From: Granulicella aggregans
GTDB taxonomy: Bacteria; Acidobacteriota; Terriglobia; Terriglobales; Acidobacteriaceae
DNA length: 56,084 nucleotides
Assembly (NCBI RefSeq): GCF_014203275.1
Contig: NZ_JACHIP010000016.1
Coordinates: 1-56,084, forward strand
Reading direction: 5' to 3'
Shown piece by piece: positions 29,598 to 37,339 of the stretch (position 1 is the first letter of the stretch; the number at the start of each line of letters is the position of its first letter). The notes beneath the pieces were generated by a model. The model saw only the letters and a list, made by a program, of their open reading frames with translations. It was not told the DNA's origin and searched no databases. Position numbers and translations under genes: made by a program.

Positions 29598-29993
29598 TCA
29601 GGACTTGATGAGTGGGATGTCGAGGAGCTGGCCAACCTGAATCTTGTTCGCATCGCCCAGGTGATTGGCCTTCGCGATCTCATCGTACTTGTTGGCGTGA
29701 CCATAGAAGAGCTCGCTCACTTTGCTAAGATTGTCGCCCGATTGGATGGTGTAGGACCCGTCCTGACCGCCAGTGTTGCTGATCTCGTGCTTGAGATCGG
29801 CGTACTGTGGGTCGACCTGCTTGATGATGTCCCAAACGCGTTCCAACACAACCTGCGATGGAACCTGAGCAACGAGATGGTACTGCTCACCTACCAGTTC
29901 GGAGCCTACGAACTTGGCACCGTAGGGCTCGAACTTCTTAATCATGTCGACGACGGGAGCGTATTTCTGCTGCAATGCCTGAAAATCAGCCAC
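29598..29993 (-). CDS. LysM protein, Kbp/YgaU-like
   Basis: The 131-aa protein has an N-terminal BON-like half (VVDMIKKFEPYGAKFVGSEL, QYHLVAQVPSQVVLERVWDI) and a C-terminal LysM domain (SYTIQSGDNLSKVSELFYG, then KIQVGQLLDIPLI). This is the layout of the potassium-binding protein Kbp, usually about 149 aa. It has no signal peptide, so it probably stays in the cytoplasm, where Kbp senses potassium. It heads a minus-strand group with YidB and DUF3761 proteins and has AGGAG just upstream of its ATG. Peptidoglycan binding is less likely without export. Confidence 0.85.
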   Translation of the reverse strand: MADFQALQQKYAPVVDMIKKFEPYGAKFVGSELVGEQYHLVAQVPSQVVLERVWDIIKQVDPQYADLKHEISNTGGQDGSYTIQSGDNLSKVSELFYGHANKYDEIAKANHLGDANKIQVGQLLDIPLIKS

Positions 29994-30016
29994 TTCGGTT
30001 CTCCTGGAATATGGGT

Positions 30017-30430
30017 TTAGAGGAACTTGCTGAGAAGCTGTGACGCCATGCCACCGTAGCCACTTTGCGGCGGAGCCTGCTGGCCGCCATTGGTGAAGTG
30101 CGCGAGGACCATGGGAAGCACCGTTGCCATGGCTACCTTAGCGATTTCAGGAGAGACCCCAGCCTTCGCAGCAACGTTCTCAATGAAGCCTGTGTTGCCG
30201 AGACCTTGTTCGATCTGGCCAGGCGTGGCGGCGGGTTCCTGGCCGTTGGACCAGTTTTGGACGTGGTCGGCCATGCCGTTGTTGCGGAAAGAGTCGATGA
30301 CGCCGGAGAGGCCGCCAGGATGCTGTTCAAGAGCCTGCATCATGCCGCTAGCGACACTCGCGTTCGTGCCTGGGTTGGTACCCTGGCCCTGTTGACCGGC
30401 CATTCCTTCAATTGTGTCTAGTAGTCCCAT
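30017..30430 (-). CDS. YidB/DUF937-family protein
   Basis: A 137-aa protein. MGLLDTIEGMAGQQGQG at the N-terminus and GMMQALEQHPGGLSGVIDSF are typical, as is NNGMADHVQNWSNGQEP. A helical end with VAKVAMATVLPMVLAHF-like residues follows. DUF937 proteins are of unknown function and often accompany LysM proteins in stress clusters, as here. It is 23 bp from the LysM gene and probably shares its transcript. Confidence 0.87.
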   Translation of the reverse strand: MGLLDTIEGMAGQQGQGTNPGTNASVASGMMQALEQHPGGLSGVIDSFRNNGMADHVQNWSNGQEPAATPGQIEQGLGNTGFIENVAAKAGVSPEIAKVAMATVLPMVLAHFTNGGQQAPPQSGYGGMASQLLSKFL

Positions 30431-30522
30431 ACATGACCTCGGGTGTGAGATGCCGAAAGCTGGTTGAGCTGAATGAGGTGCGTCTCAGGCTTCTCCTCGG
30501 CCTGAGACCTTGGGGTGAAACG

Positions 30523-30999
30523 CTACTTGGGGCAAGGCTTTCCAGCATCGGGGCGTGCGCCTTTGGCAATGGCGTCGGACTCGCTCATGTAAGCACCCTT
30601 TTTCGTCTTGCCGTAATATCGATCGCCGCTGCAATGGTAGACCTTGGTGGAGGTATTGACCCAAACCTGGCCCGGTCCGCCCCCGGCTGCGGGCTGGCTC
30701 GGCGTAGTTGACGGGCTGGAGGTCGCAGAGGGGCGAGATGCGGTCGCAGAGGTCGGGGCCGGAGGCGGCGTTGGAGCTGCGCTGGGCGTTGCTGTTGGGG
30801 CCGGTGCCGGTGCTGCCGAAGCTGTTGCGTACCAAGTCTGCACGCCCTTGTGTCCGGAGCAGGCTCCGCTCTTAGCCTTGGCGGTGGAGTAGGTGCCGTC
30901 TTTACACTGTCCTGTCGCCCCGGCGGGAGCCTGTGCGTGAGCAAGGGTACAGACGGACATAAAGAGTGCGGCGAAAACAGCGATGGCGCGTTTGGTCAT
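30523..30999 (-). CDS. secreted DUF3761-domain protein
   Basis: A 158-aa protein from ATG 30999, which GGAGGGG precedes by four bases; the frame is open 18 codons further upstream, but without such a site. A signal peptide (KRAIAVFAALFMSVCTLAHA) leads to the Cys-containing DUF3761 motif (CKDGTYSTAKAKSGACSGH), then a Pro/Ala/Thr/Ser-rich linker of about 55 residues. A second small domain with VWVNTSTKVYHCSGDRYYG follows, seen in other secreted bacterial proteins. It is probably periplasmic or cell-surface; function unknown. Confidence 0.82.
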   Translation of the reverse strand: MTKRAIAVFAALFMSVCTLAHAQAPAGATGQCKDGTYSTAKAKSGACSGHKGVQTWYATASAAPAPAPTATPSAAPTPPPAPTSATASRPSATSSPSTTPSQPAAGGGPGQVWVNTSTKVYHCSGDRYYGKTKKGAYMSESDAIAKGARPDAGKPCPK

Positions 31000-31043
31000 A
31001 GATCCCCTCCATAGATCCGGCTCAAAGGTCTTGCTCGCAGCCG

Positions 31044-31062
31044 GTTGCGCCATTGGATGCGC
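31044..31062 (+). promoter_or_regulatory. repeated 19-bp motif, copy 2
   Basis: GTTGCGCCATTGGATGCGC matches 27603-27621 at 17 of 19 positions. It lies 45 bp upstream (on the minus side) of the DUF3761 gene start and 281 bp before the DUF2382 gene on the plus side, so it is in a divergent control region. Confidence 0.4.
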
Positions 31063-31175
31063 GCTCTAGCCTTCCCCTGTCGCGACCAAGGTGTTTTCCA
31101 TGAAATTGCCGGGATTTATGTCGTCTCCCAGACGCACATTTCAAAGTTTCAGGTACAACCGAAGCCAAAAAATAG

Positions 31176-31220
31176 GCAACTCAATACTGGGAACCTAGGG
31201 GCTGCAGGTATCGATCCGAA
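31176..31220 (+). promoter_or_regulatory. shared upstream element, copy 2
   Basis: GCAACTCAATA (31176-31186) and GCTGCAGGTATCGATCCGAA (31201-31220) repeat the element at 26981-27022 with three extra bases in the gap. It lies 123 bp upstream of the DUF2382 gene start. The 343 bp between the divergent genes hold no other gene. Confidence 0.5.
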
Positions 31221-31342
31221 GGCCGCTCTCCTATCCATCCAGCACGACTAGCAGCCATTTGTAGCACCTGAATCGCGGCCTACGCCGACGTAGAACTGTG
31301 CCTGCAACCGTAAGATCTCGCGATTTCACCTATGGAGGATTC

Positions 31343-32092
31343 ATGGCAATGACCGACGAGCTCACTCATCTTGTGTGCCTATTCCATCACCAAGATCAGG
31401 CTGCCGCAGCAACTGAAGATCTTTACAAACAAGGCATTCCTCCCACATCGATCGCGGTCATTGGAGACGAAGGACAGGAGCATGCCGCCGGTTCTGCTCT
31501 CGACGAATTTGGGATTCCGGCCCGTGACCGCCAACATCTGCTGGAAGGAATACGCAACGGCGGCGTTGTCGTGGCGGTTTCGACCGTGCAAGGGCATGTT
31601 TCTGCTGTTGAGAAGATCTTTGGAAGCCACAAGGCTACCAAGATTGATGATGCTGTCGTGACGCCCAAAGCCGCTGCACTTTCGGTTGGAGCGGAGAATG
31701 AGACAACTATTCCCCTCGTCGAAGAGGAACTCGCCGTGGGCAAGCGGACGGTGGATCAAGGTGGTGTCCGTGTTTATCGGCGGGTCATCGAGATTCCTAT
31801 AGAGGAGTCGATCGACCTCCGCGAGGAGCATGTCGTTGTCGAGCGAAATGCCGTGGACCGTCCGGTCACGGATGCAGATTTGGCACTTCAGGGCAATCAA
31901 GTGTTCGAACTCACCGAGACAGCCGAAGAAGCCGTGGTCGGAAAGACAGCGCACGTTGTAGAAGAAGTGGTCGTGGGCAAGACCGCATCGGAGCGCACGG
32001 AGCATATTCACGATACGGTCCGCCATACCGAGGTTGAGATTGAAGAGATTCAGCCCGAGAGCGAACTGAGAACGCCAGTCAAAACGAACTAA
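31343..32092 (+). CDS. DUF2382 (YsnF/AvaK) stress protein 1
   Basis: The protein is 249 aa. GGAGG four bases before the ATG fixes the start. Residues 1-110 are an alpha-beta domain (HLVCLFHHQDQAAAATEDLY, GGVVVAVSTV) of 17M-like type. From about 125 the DUF2382 domain starts: TTIPLVEEELAVGKRTVDQG, VRVYRRVIEIPIEESIDLRE, then VGKTAHVVEEVVVGKTASER. Relatives YsnF and AvaK are induced by stress or in akinetes. The first of three tandem DUF2382 genes, separated from the second by an OmpA gene. Its function is unknown beyond stress association. Confidence 0.88.
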   Translation: MAMTDELTHLVCLFHHQDQAAAATEDLYKQGIPPTSIAVIGDEGQEHAAGSALDEFGIPARDRQHLLEGIRNGGVVVAVSTVQGHVSAVEKIFGSHKATKIDDAVVTPKAAALSVGAENETTIPLVEEELAVGKRTVDQGGVRVYRRVIEIPIEESIDLREEHVVVERNAVDRPVTDADLALQGNQVFELTETAEEAVVGKTAHVVEEVVVGKTASERTEHIHDTVRHTEVEIEEIQPESELRTPVKTN

Positions 32093-32128
32093 TTTGTAGG
32101 CACATCCCGTATCCCCAGGAGCAATTTC

Positions 32129-32632
32129 ATGGCTGAACGCGTCAAAGTCTACGAAGAGACCAAGAAGGGAATTCCCGTTTGGGCTTGGCTCCTGCCACTC
32201 CTTCTTCTGCTGGCTCTCCTCGCCTATTTCCTCACCCACCGCCATCCTGCTGACGGCGCACCAGTTGTCAGCTCAACGGCTGCCGCGCCTGCATTTCCGG
32301 ACCTCGGTTCTGTGCATTTCGACACGGACAAAGCCACTCTGACACCGGAAGGCCAGGCGACTCTACAGCAAGCTGCAGCGGCGATGAAAGCAAACTCCTC
32401 CGCCCATCTCCGGATCGAGGGTTTCACCGACAGCACCGGTTCAGCACCCCACAATGCAGATCTTTCGGAACAGCGAACACTCGCAGTCGCTAGCTACCTT
32501 AAGGAACAAGGTATTGATGGAAGTCGATTGACTGGCGGAGGCTTTGGAGCTCAGAAGCCCACCGACACCAATGCGACTCCGAACGGCAAGGCGGATAATC
32601 GCCGCGTCGAACTCTTCTCGCAGCCGCAGTAA
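32129..32632 (+). CDS. OmpA-family protein with one membrane helix
   Basis: A 167-aa protein. The N-terminal helix near residues 17-35 (VWAWLLPLLLLLALLAYFL) is an inner-membrane anchor. The periplasmic OmpA C-terminal domain has VHFDTDKATLTPEGQATLQQ, LRIEGFTDSTG, HNADLSEQRTLAVASYLK and NRRVEL, so the peptidoglycan-binding Asp and Arg are there. It would tie the membrane to the cell wall. It is in the same operon as the DUF2382 genes (36 and 46 bp gaps). Confidence 0.92.
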   Translation: MAERVKVYEETKKGIPVWAWLLPLLLLLALLAYFLTHRHPADGAPVVSSTAAAPAFPDLGSVHFDTDKATLTPEGQATLQQAAAAMKANSSAHLRIEGFTDSTGSAPHNADLSEQRTLAVASYLKEQGIDGSRLTGGGFGAQKPTDTNATPNGKADNRRVELFSQPQ

Positions 32633-32678
32633 GCACTGCAAACAATTCAAGCAGCTAACTCACAACAGGAGAATATAT

Positions 32679-33491
32679 ATGTCGAAGACAGTCGTAGGGC
32701 TTTTCAGCACAATGGCGGAAGCGAATAAGGCGAAGCAGGAGTTGATCACGGACGGCTACGAATCCCATAACATCCACGTCATGGCCAATGATGAGGGTCT
32801 AGCTTCATCGTCTGCGCCAACTGCAAACGAATCAGGCTATACAGATATCGGGAGCGGGGGCGGCACGGGGATCGGAGAGAAGATCAGCAGCTTCTTTCGT
32901 TCACTCATCGGCGGCGATGACCACGCCCATGATCATTACGCGAAGGGGGTAAACGCGGGTGGTGCGCTCCTCGCAATCACGGTACCGGACGAGGAAGCTG
33001 CCGAGGCAGCCACTTTTCTAAAGCAGGTTGGCGCTCGCGATATCGAGGGCGGGTCGAGCAGTAAGTACGAAGGTTCCGCGACAACCGCAGCAGAAGGCGT
33101 AGCGATCCCAATCGTCGAAGAAGAGCTCGTAGTCGGGAAGCGCGAGGTTGATCGCGGTGGTGTCCGCATCTACTCCCACGTTGTAGAGCGTCCAGTCGAC
33201 GCGGACATCAACCTCCGCGAAGAGCAGATCAATGTGGAGCGCCGCGTGGTCAATCGGCCTGCAACCGCAGCTGATTTTGCTGCCGGTAGCGGATCTGTCA
33301 TCGAGTTGAACGCAACTGGAGAGGAAGCCGTCGTGGGCAAGACGAGCAGAGTCGTAGAGGAAGTTCTCGTTGGCAAGCAGAGCAGCGAGCGTACTCAGGC
33401 CATCCATGATTCCGTTCGCAAGACAGAGGTGGATGTCGAGGAGGTTCCCGGCGAGACCACTGGAGCCGGCATCTCGAAGGATCGCTACTAG
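32679..33491 (+). CDS. DUF2382 (YsnF/AvaK) stress protein 2
   Basis: The protein is 270 aa from ATG 32679, with AGGAG seven bases upstream; an earlier open frame starting at 32544 is overlapped by the OmpA gene and is not used. The N-terminal 100 residues are a 17M-like domain (VVGLFSTMAEANKAKQEL, GGALLAITVPDEEAAEAA). The DUF2382 domain follows: VAIPIVEEELVVGKREVDRG, RIYSHVVERPVDADINLREE, EEAVVGKTSRVVEEVLVG. It strongly resembles protein 1 in its DUF2382 half. It is followed by a terminator. Confidence 0.9.
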   Translation: MSKTVVGLFSTMAEANKAKQELITDGYESHNIHVMANDEGLASSSAPTANESGYTDIGSGGGTGIGEKISSFFRSLIGGDDHAHDHYAKGVNAGGALLAITVPDEEAAEAATFLKQVGARDIEGGSSSKYEGSATTAAEGVAIPIVEEELVVGKREVDRGGVRIYSHVVERPVDADINLREEQINVERRVVNRPATAADFAAGSGSVIELNATGEEAVVGKTSRVVEEVLVGKQSSERTQAIHDSVRKTEVDVEEVPGETTGAGISKDRY

Positions 33492-33511
33492 ACGATCACG
33501 TATTTCGCTCA

Positions 33512-33546
33512 CCACGCAGGCCGGACATCAACACGTCCGGCCTGTG
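33512..33546 (+). terminator. terminator between second and third DUF2382 genes
   Basis: CCACGCAGGCCGGAC and GTCCGGCCTGTGG pair through a 10-bp core with an 8-base loop, then CATTTGCC. It probably ends the 31343-33491 operon. Confidence 0.7.
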
Positions 33547-33569
33547 GCATTTGCCTCTCAGGAGTTTCT

Positions 33570-34148
33570 ATGACTGACACTGAATCTGCCACGTCGACAG
33601 TGGATGACCAGCCCACTACCCGGCCCAATGTCCTTGCCGTCTCTGGGCAATTCGACCCGACTCAACCATTTACTGAGATCTGGATGGCCAACGGTGAAGT
33701 GGTTCGCCTGCCGACCAGTGTGCTTCTTCAAACCTCTGACGTATGGAAGTCCGCTGACATGCGGGCGGACGTTCTCTCCTCGAGAGATAGCGTCACAATC
33801 CCGTTGGTTGAAGAAAGACTGGAAGTAGGGAAGCGGACTGTTGCTACGGGTACCGTTCGCCTGAACAAAACGGTCCAGGCATACACCGAAGCCCTCGATG
33901 AGATCCTCGCGGTCCGCACATTTGATGTGGAACGCATCGTTATCAACCAGCCTGTAGATGCTCCTCCGCCGGTCCGCCAAGAAGGGAATACGACTATCTA
34001 CTCGCTCGTAGAGGAGCGATTGGTTCTTACGAAGGAGCTTGTTCTCAAAGAAGAGATTCGCATCATTCAGCGTGATACAGAGCGACACGACACTCAGCAC
34101 GTCACCCTACATAAAGAACACATCTCGGTTGAACGCGTTCCGAGATAA
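33570..34148 (+). CDS. DUF2382 (YsnF/AvaK) protein 3, short
   Basis: The 192-aa protein has AGGAG six bases before its ATG. It lacks the 17M-like N-terminus of the other two. Instead it opens with a short acidic region and IWMANGEVVRLPTSVLLQ. The DUF2382 region starts near residue 75: VTIPLVEERLEVGKRTVATG, RTFDVERIVINQPVDAPPP, YSLVEERLVLTKELVLKEE. The domain is degenerate in the middle. It follows a terminator, so expression may need a separate promoter. A paralogue with changed N-terminus, perhaps a partner of the others. Confidence 0.85.
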   Translation: MTDTESATSTVDDQPTTRPNVLAVSGQFDPTQPFTEIWMANGEVVRLPTSVLLQTSDVWKSADMRADVLSSRDSVTIPLVEERLEVGKRTVATGTVRLNKTVQAYTEALDEILAVRTFDVERIVINQPVDAPPPVRQEGNTTIYSLVEERLVLTKELVLKEEIRIIQRDTERHDTQHVTLHKEHISVERVPR

Positions 34149-34187
34149 GACGATGTGGGTGCACCGTCTGTGTCGCCGCAAAGATCA

Positions 34188-34385
34188 TCAACTTTGAGAG
34201 GTACGGCTATTGCAATCTGGGTTGGGGGCGGGCGGACTAGAGGCGACGTGAAGAGAGACGCTCACCATCTCGTTTCCGTTCATCGTGGCCACAAGGATAC
34301 AGGCTTGCTCAAGCTCGTCGGCAGCTTCGATCTGCCATGGCATTAGGTTGATGCCGTGTCGTTCGGTGTGAGTATGCCCCTGCAT
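34188..34385 (-). CDS. hypothetical small protein
   Basis: A 65-aa frame with GAGGTG four bases before ATG 34385. It has MPWQIEAADELEQACILVAT in the middle and an unstructured end (SPPAPNPDC). I do not recognise it. It lies on the opposite strand between two plus-strand genes. The ribosome-binding site and amphipathic middle favour a real gene, but the frame is short. Confidence 0.45.
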   Translation of the reverse strand: MQGHTHTERHGINLMPWQIEAADELEQACILVATMNGNEMVSVSLHVASSPPAPNPDCNSRTSQS

Positions 34386-34528
34386 GATCACCTCGCTGGC
34401 AGTTTTCGGTTCCTGATCTATACAGTGGCGCGAAATCCTAGCGTATGCAATCCAACGGACGGGTTATCGGCCGTACCTTTGCTGGTTCAATCGCCAAAAC
34501 CATCCTGTAGGCATCGAAAACAAGAGCT

Positions 34529-35095
34529 ATGGACCAGATGGTAGGTACACCAGTACAGCTTCGACAAATACTGCGCAACATCGTGCGCGAGCCTGTAAAG
34601 ACTCTAGTTCCGCCGTGGAGTTGGAAGGCCGCGGCCTTTGCCGCAGCGGTGCGTGGAGCAGCCTTTTTCTTGACGAATCTTCAGGCAGGGCGAGGAGAAG
34701 CGACAAAGGCACTCGTCGTCGAAGCGGTATTTGCTTTCGTCACAGGAGGATTGATCGGAGCGATCTCACAGCAGTTGCGGAATGCTGAGCCTCTTTGGGC
34801 GACCGCTGCCGTGGTCTGGATAGGTTTGCCGGGCATGATGCTTCTGGCTCAATCGGGAGTTCACCGACTCGCGCACACACCTCACCTCAGCGGCGGGCTC
34901 CTCCTATCATTCTTAGTGTCTGCGATCTCAGCTGCCTTCAGTTGGTACGCCATGCGTCATGGTGCGATGTTGGGCGGCTCTGATGAGACGACCGTTCTTC
35001 ACGACATAGAAGTGTTGCCAATGATCCTCCTTAATTTCCTTCTCGCTGGTCCGACCGTGTTGGCTTCGTTTCTGCGGAGAAAACGCCTTGGCTAG
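34529..35095 (+). CDS. hypothetical multi-pass membrane protein
   Basis: The 188-aa protein has about five hydrophobic helices: residues 33-48 (AAFAAAVRGAAFFLT), 62-80, 90-107 (LWATAAVVWIGLPGMMLLA), 122-140 (GGLLLSFLVSAISAAFSW) and 165-182. GAGC lies close to the ATG as a weak ribosome-binding site. I know no family function. It is downstream of the DUF2382 genes and precedes a secreted protein, in a cell-envelope neighbourhood. Confidence 0.7.
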   Translation: MDQMVGTPVQLRQILRNIVREPVKTLVPPWSWKAAAFAAAVRGAAFFLTNLQAGRGEATKALVVEAVFAFVTGGLIGAISQQLRNAEPLWATAAVVWIGLPGMMLLAQSGVHRLAHTPHLSGGLLLSFLVSAISAAFSWYAMRHGAMLGGSDETTVLHDIEVLPMILLNFLLAGPTVLASFLRRKRLG

Positions 35096-35253
35096 ATTGC
35101 GGAGCGCCACAAGCCGGGCTGTTCTCAGTACCGTTTTCCTTCTCCGCGCAACCGAACATTAAGTCTTGGGTTTAGGTTTCAGGCAGCCTTTTTAGCTCCT
35201 ATTGCGGTCCAAGTTCACGGATCTGCTCACTAAATAAACCAAGGAGCACCAAC

Positions 35254-36024
35254 ATGCGTTTCTGCGCTAATGCGCTCGGTCTCTCGACCGTCTTAAGCTT
35301 TCTCCTTGCTGCTTCGTTGAAAGCAGAACCTATTCCAGTTCGGTACGGACAAGGGTCCAGTCACGGCTTCCTTGCTCTCAAAACCTTGGATGGCACGACA
35401 ATCGCGACAGGCGAGTCAACGCAGGTCGTCAGCAGAGGCAAGGTAACATCTCGGTTGATATTCCGCTTCAAAGATGGGTCTGTGGATGAAGACGTAACGG
35501 TCTTCACGCAGGATAAGGTCTTTCGCTTGTTGACCGACCATCACATTCAGCACGGGCCTTCATTTCCTAAGCCGATCGACTTTCTCATTGACATGACAAG
35601 TGGCAACCTTACATTCAAGGCTGAAGACGGAAGCGTTTCGACGGAGCATATGGATCTGCCTCCGGACGTATCGAACGGGCTTCCGCCGAATCTCATCCTC
35701 AACATCCCTCCTTCGTCTCCGGAGACGAAGGTCTCCTACATTGTGCCGGGCAAGAAACCACGGCTCATCCATGTTGCAATCAGGCCAATGGGGACTCTCT
35801 CATTTCGAGTAGGCACGTTCCGGCGAAAAGCCACTGATTTTACCCTCCACGTCGAGCTGGGTGGGGTAGCGGGGGTTGTCGCGCCCATTATTGGCAAGCA
35901 GCCTGCCGACTACCATATCTGGCTCCAGGCCGGTGATCCTCCGGCATTCGTTCGAGAGGAAGGACCCTTGTACGAAGAGGGGCCCATCTGGCGAATGGAA
36001 CAGATCAGCCCGTCTTTCCGGTAA
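35254..36024 (+). CDS. secreted protein of unknown function
   Basis: The protein is 256 aa. A signal peptide (ALGLSTVLSFLLAASLKAEP) is followed by a beta-rich body: IPVRYGQGSSHGFLALKTLD, then VTSRLIFRFKDGSVDEDVTV and GNLTFKAEDGSV, so it is probably a beta-structured exported protein of acidobacterial type. CCAAGGAGCACC precedes the ATG. I cannot assign a catalytic motif. It adjoins a helical protein gene, with a short gap of 22 bases. Confidence 0.7.
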   Translation: MRFCANALGLSTVLSFLLAASLKAEPIPVRYGQGSSHGFLALKTLDGTTIATGESTQVVSRGKVTSRLIFRFKDGSVDEDVTVFTQDKVFRLLTDHHIQHGPSFPKPIDFLIDMTSGNLTFKAEDGSVSTEHMDLPPDVSNGLPPNLILNIPPSSPETKVSYIVPGKKPRLIHVAIRPMGTLSFRVGTFRRKATDFTLHVELGGVAGVVAPIIGKQPADYHIWLQAGDPPAFVREEGPLYEEGPIWRMEQISPSFR

Positions 36025-36045
36025 AGTGCGAGAGTGAGGCCGAAG

Positions 36046-36510
36046 ATGAATCCTGATCTGACAACGTATCTTCACGACCATCTTGCCGGTGCAAACGCAG
36101 CGATAGAGGTTATTGGTCTGCTCCAGAAGCATTCAGGAGAGCCCGTTCTAGTCAGCTTCCTCACCTCGCTATTGATCGAGGTCCAAGAAGACAAGCTCAC
36201 CCTTGAAAAGTTGTTGTCATCCCTTTCCCTGGGCCCTAGCACCCTCAAAGACTCTGCTGCCTGGGTCGGTTCACAAGTTGTCAGCCTCAAAGTGCGAGGA
36301 GGAAAGAACGCATTTGGAGCCTTTGAAGGCCTCGAATTCCTCTCGCTTGGAATTCAAGGGAAACTTCACCTTTGGAAAGCCCTTGAACGTAGCGTTGCCT
36401 GCGGCGGGGTACAGGACAAGCCTGATTTCCGCTTGCTCATAGAACGGGCGGAGGTACAACATCGCAATGTTGAGGACCTCCGCCTGGCCCTAGCCACCAT
36501 CGCTCTGTAA
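36046..36510 (+). CDS. hypothetical helical protein, possibly ferritin-like
   Basis: The 154-aa protein has long amphipathic helices: LTTYLHDHLAGANAAIEVIG, VSFLTSLLIEVQEDKLTLEK, GKLHLWKALERSV and ERAEVQHRNVEDLRLALAT. Helix content and His/Glu placements (HDHLAGA, EVQED, ERAEVQHRNVE) would allow a four-helix bundle such as a ferritin-like fold, but I do not see a complete diiron set. The ATG at 36046 is chosen over an upstream GTG. Function unknown. Confidence 0.6.
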   Translation: MNPDLTTYLHDHLAGANAAIEVIGLLQKHSGEPVLVSFLTSLLIEVQEDKLTLEKLLSSLSLGPSTLKDSAAWVGSQVVSLKVRGGKNAFGAFEGLEFLSLGIQGKLHLWKALERSVACGGVQDKPDFRLLIERAEVQHRNVEDLRLALATIAL

Positions 36511-36537
36511 CGATCTCTCTCGCGCTAAGATGTCTGC

Positions 36538-37074
36538 ATGTGTGGACGCTACGGACGCCGATCCGACAAACAACATATCGCTGAGCATTATCGTCTGCGC
36601 GATCTTCGAGAAGTACCACTAGAGGCCGGCCCCGACTGGAATATCACCCCGGATTCAATCCAGCCCGTCATCCGCCTCGGCAGGGATACCGGCGAGCGTG
36701 AACTGGCGTTGCTAAAATGGCGGCTTGTGCCTTTCTGGTCTAAGACGCCAAAGCCCCCGTTCGACACCATCAATGCAAGGGCGGACAAACTATTGACCAG
36801 CGGCTCCTGGCGAGAACCTTTTCAACGGCGAAGATGCCTCATCCCCGGCGAGTTCTTCTATGAGTGGGAGCCGATCGACAAGAAGACGAAGCAGCCCTAC
36901 GCGGTAGCTCTAACCGACGATCGACTATTCTCCTTCGGCGGGATTTGGGACCGGTGGAAGGATCACAACAGCGGCCAGGTGATCGAGAGCTTCGCGATGA
37001 TCACCTGCGACCCGAACGAGACTATGGAGGCATTCCATGACCGTACGCCCCTCATCATCGAACCGAGGGACTAG
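36538..37074 (+). CDS. SRAP (YedK/HMCES) protein, C-terminally cut
   Basis: The protein is 178 aa; SRAP proteins are usually 210-240. The catalytic Cys2 (MCGRYG), the Asn in DWNITPDS, NARADKLL, and the Glu in IPGEFFYEWEP are present, as is HDRTPLIIEPRD. The normal protein continues some 40 residues after EPRD; here a stop is followed at once by the tail of an RsbQ-like gene, so the end was lost by recombination. SRAP forms covalent links with abasic sites in ssDNA. The core residues survive, so activity is possible, but the missing strand may matter. Confidence 0.85.
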   Translation: MCGRYGRRSDKQHIAEHYRLRDLREVPLEAGPDWNITPDSIQPVIRLGRDTGERELALLKWRLVPFWSKTPKPPFDTINARADKLLTSGSWREPFQRRRCLIPGEFFYEWEPIDKKTKQPYAVALTDDRLFSFGGIWDRWKDHNSGQVIESFAMITCDPNETMEAFHDRTPLIIEPRD

Positions 37075-37076
37075 CT

Positions 37077-37339
37077 TCTGCCGGATGGATCCTTTTCTTG
37101 CAAATCACTTCGCGCGCGTCACTTTTCTTTCGGATAATCGCGCCGATCTGCCTCGGATGACCGCCAGGACCTTAATTCTGCAGTGCCAAAAGGATGTTAT
37201 CGCCAGTACCAGCGTGGGAGAATACGTACACTCGTGTCTTCCGAACAGCCAATTCGTCCTAATGAATGCGACGGGACATTGTCCGCATCTGAGCGCACCT
37301 CAGGAAGTGATCGGAGCGCTCAGGGCATTTCTCAACTAG
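37077..37339 (+). pseudogene. 3' end of an RsbQ-type alpha/beta hydrolase
   Basis: FARVTFLSDNRADLPRM, then TLILQCQKDVIASTSVGEYV and NATGHCPHLSAPQEVI are the C-terminal third of an RsbQ-like hydrolase, with the catalytic Asp (QKD) and His (GHCPHLS). The N-terminal two thirds, including the nucleophile serine, are absent; the SRAP gene ends directly upstream. The frame is that of 37037, which has no start of its own. In intact loci RsbQ precedes a PAS sensor; the one at 37183 follows here. Confidence 0.85.
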
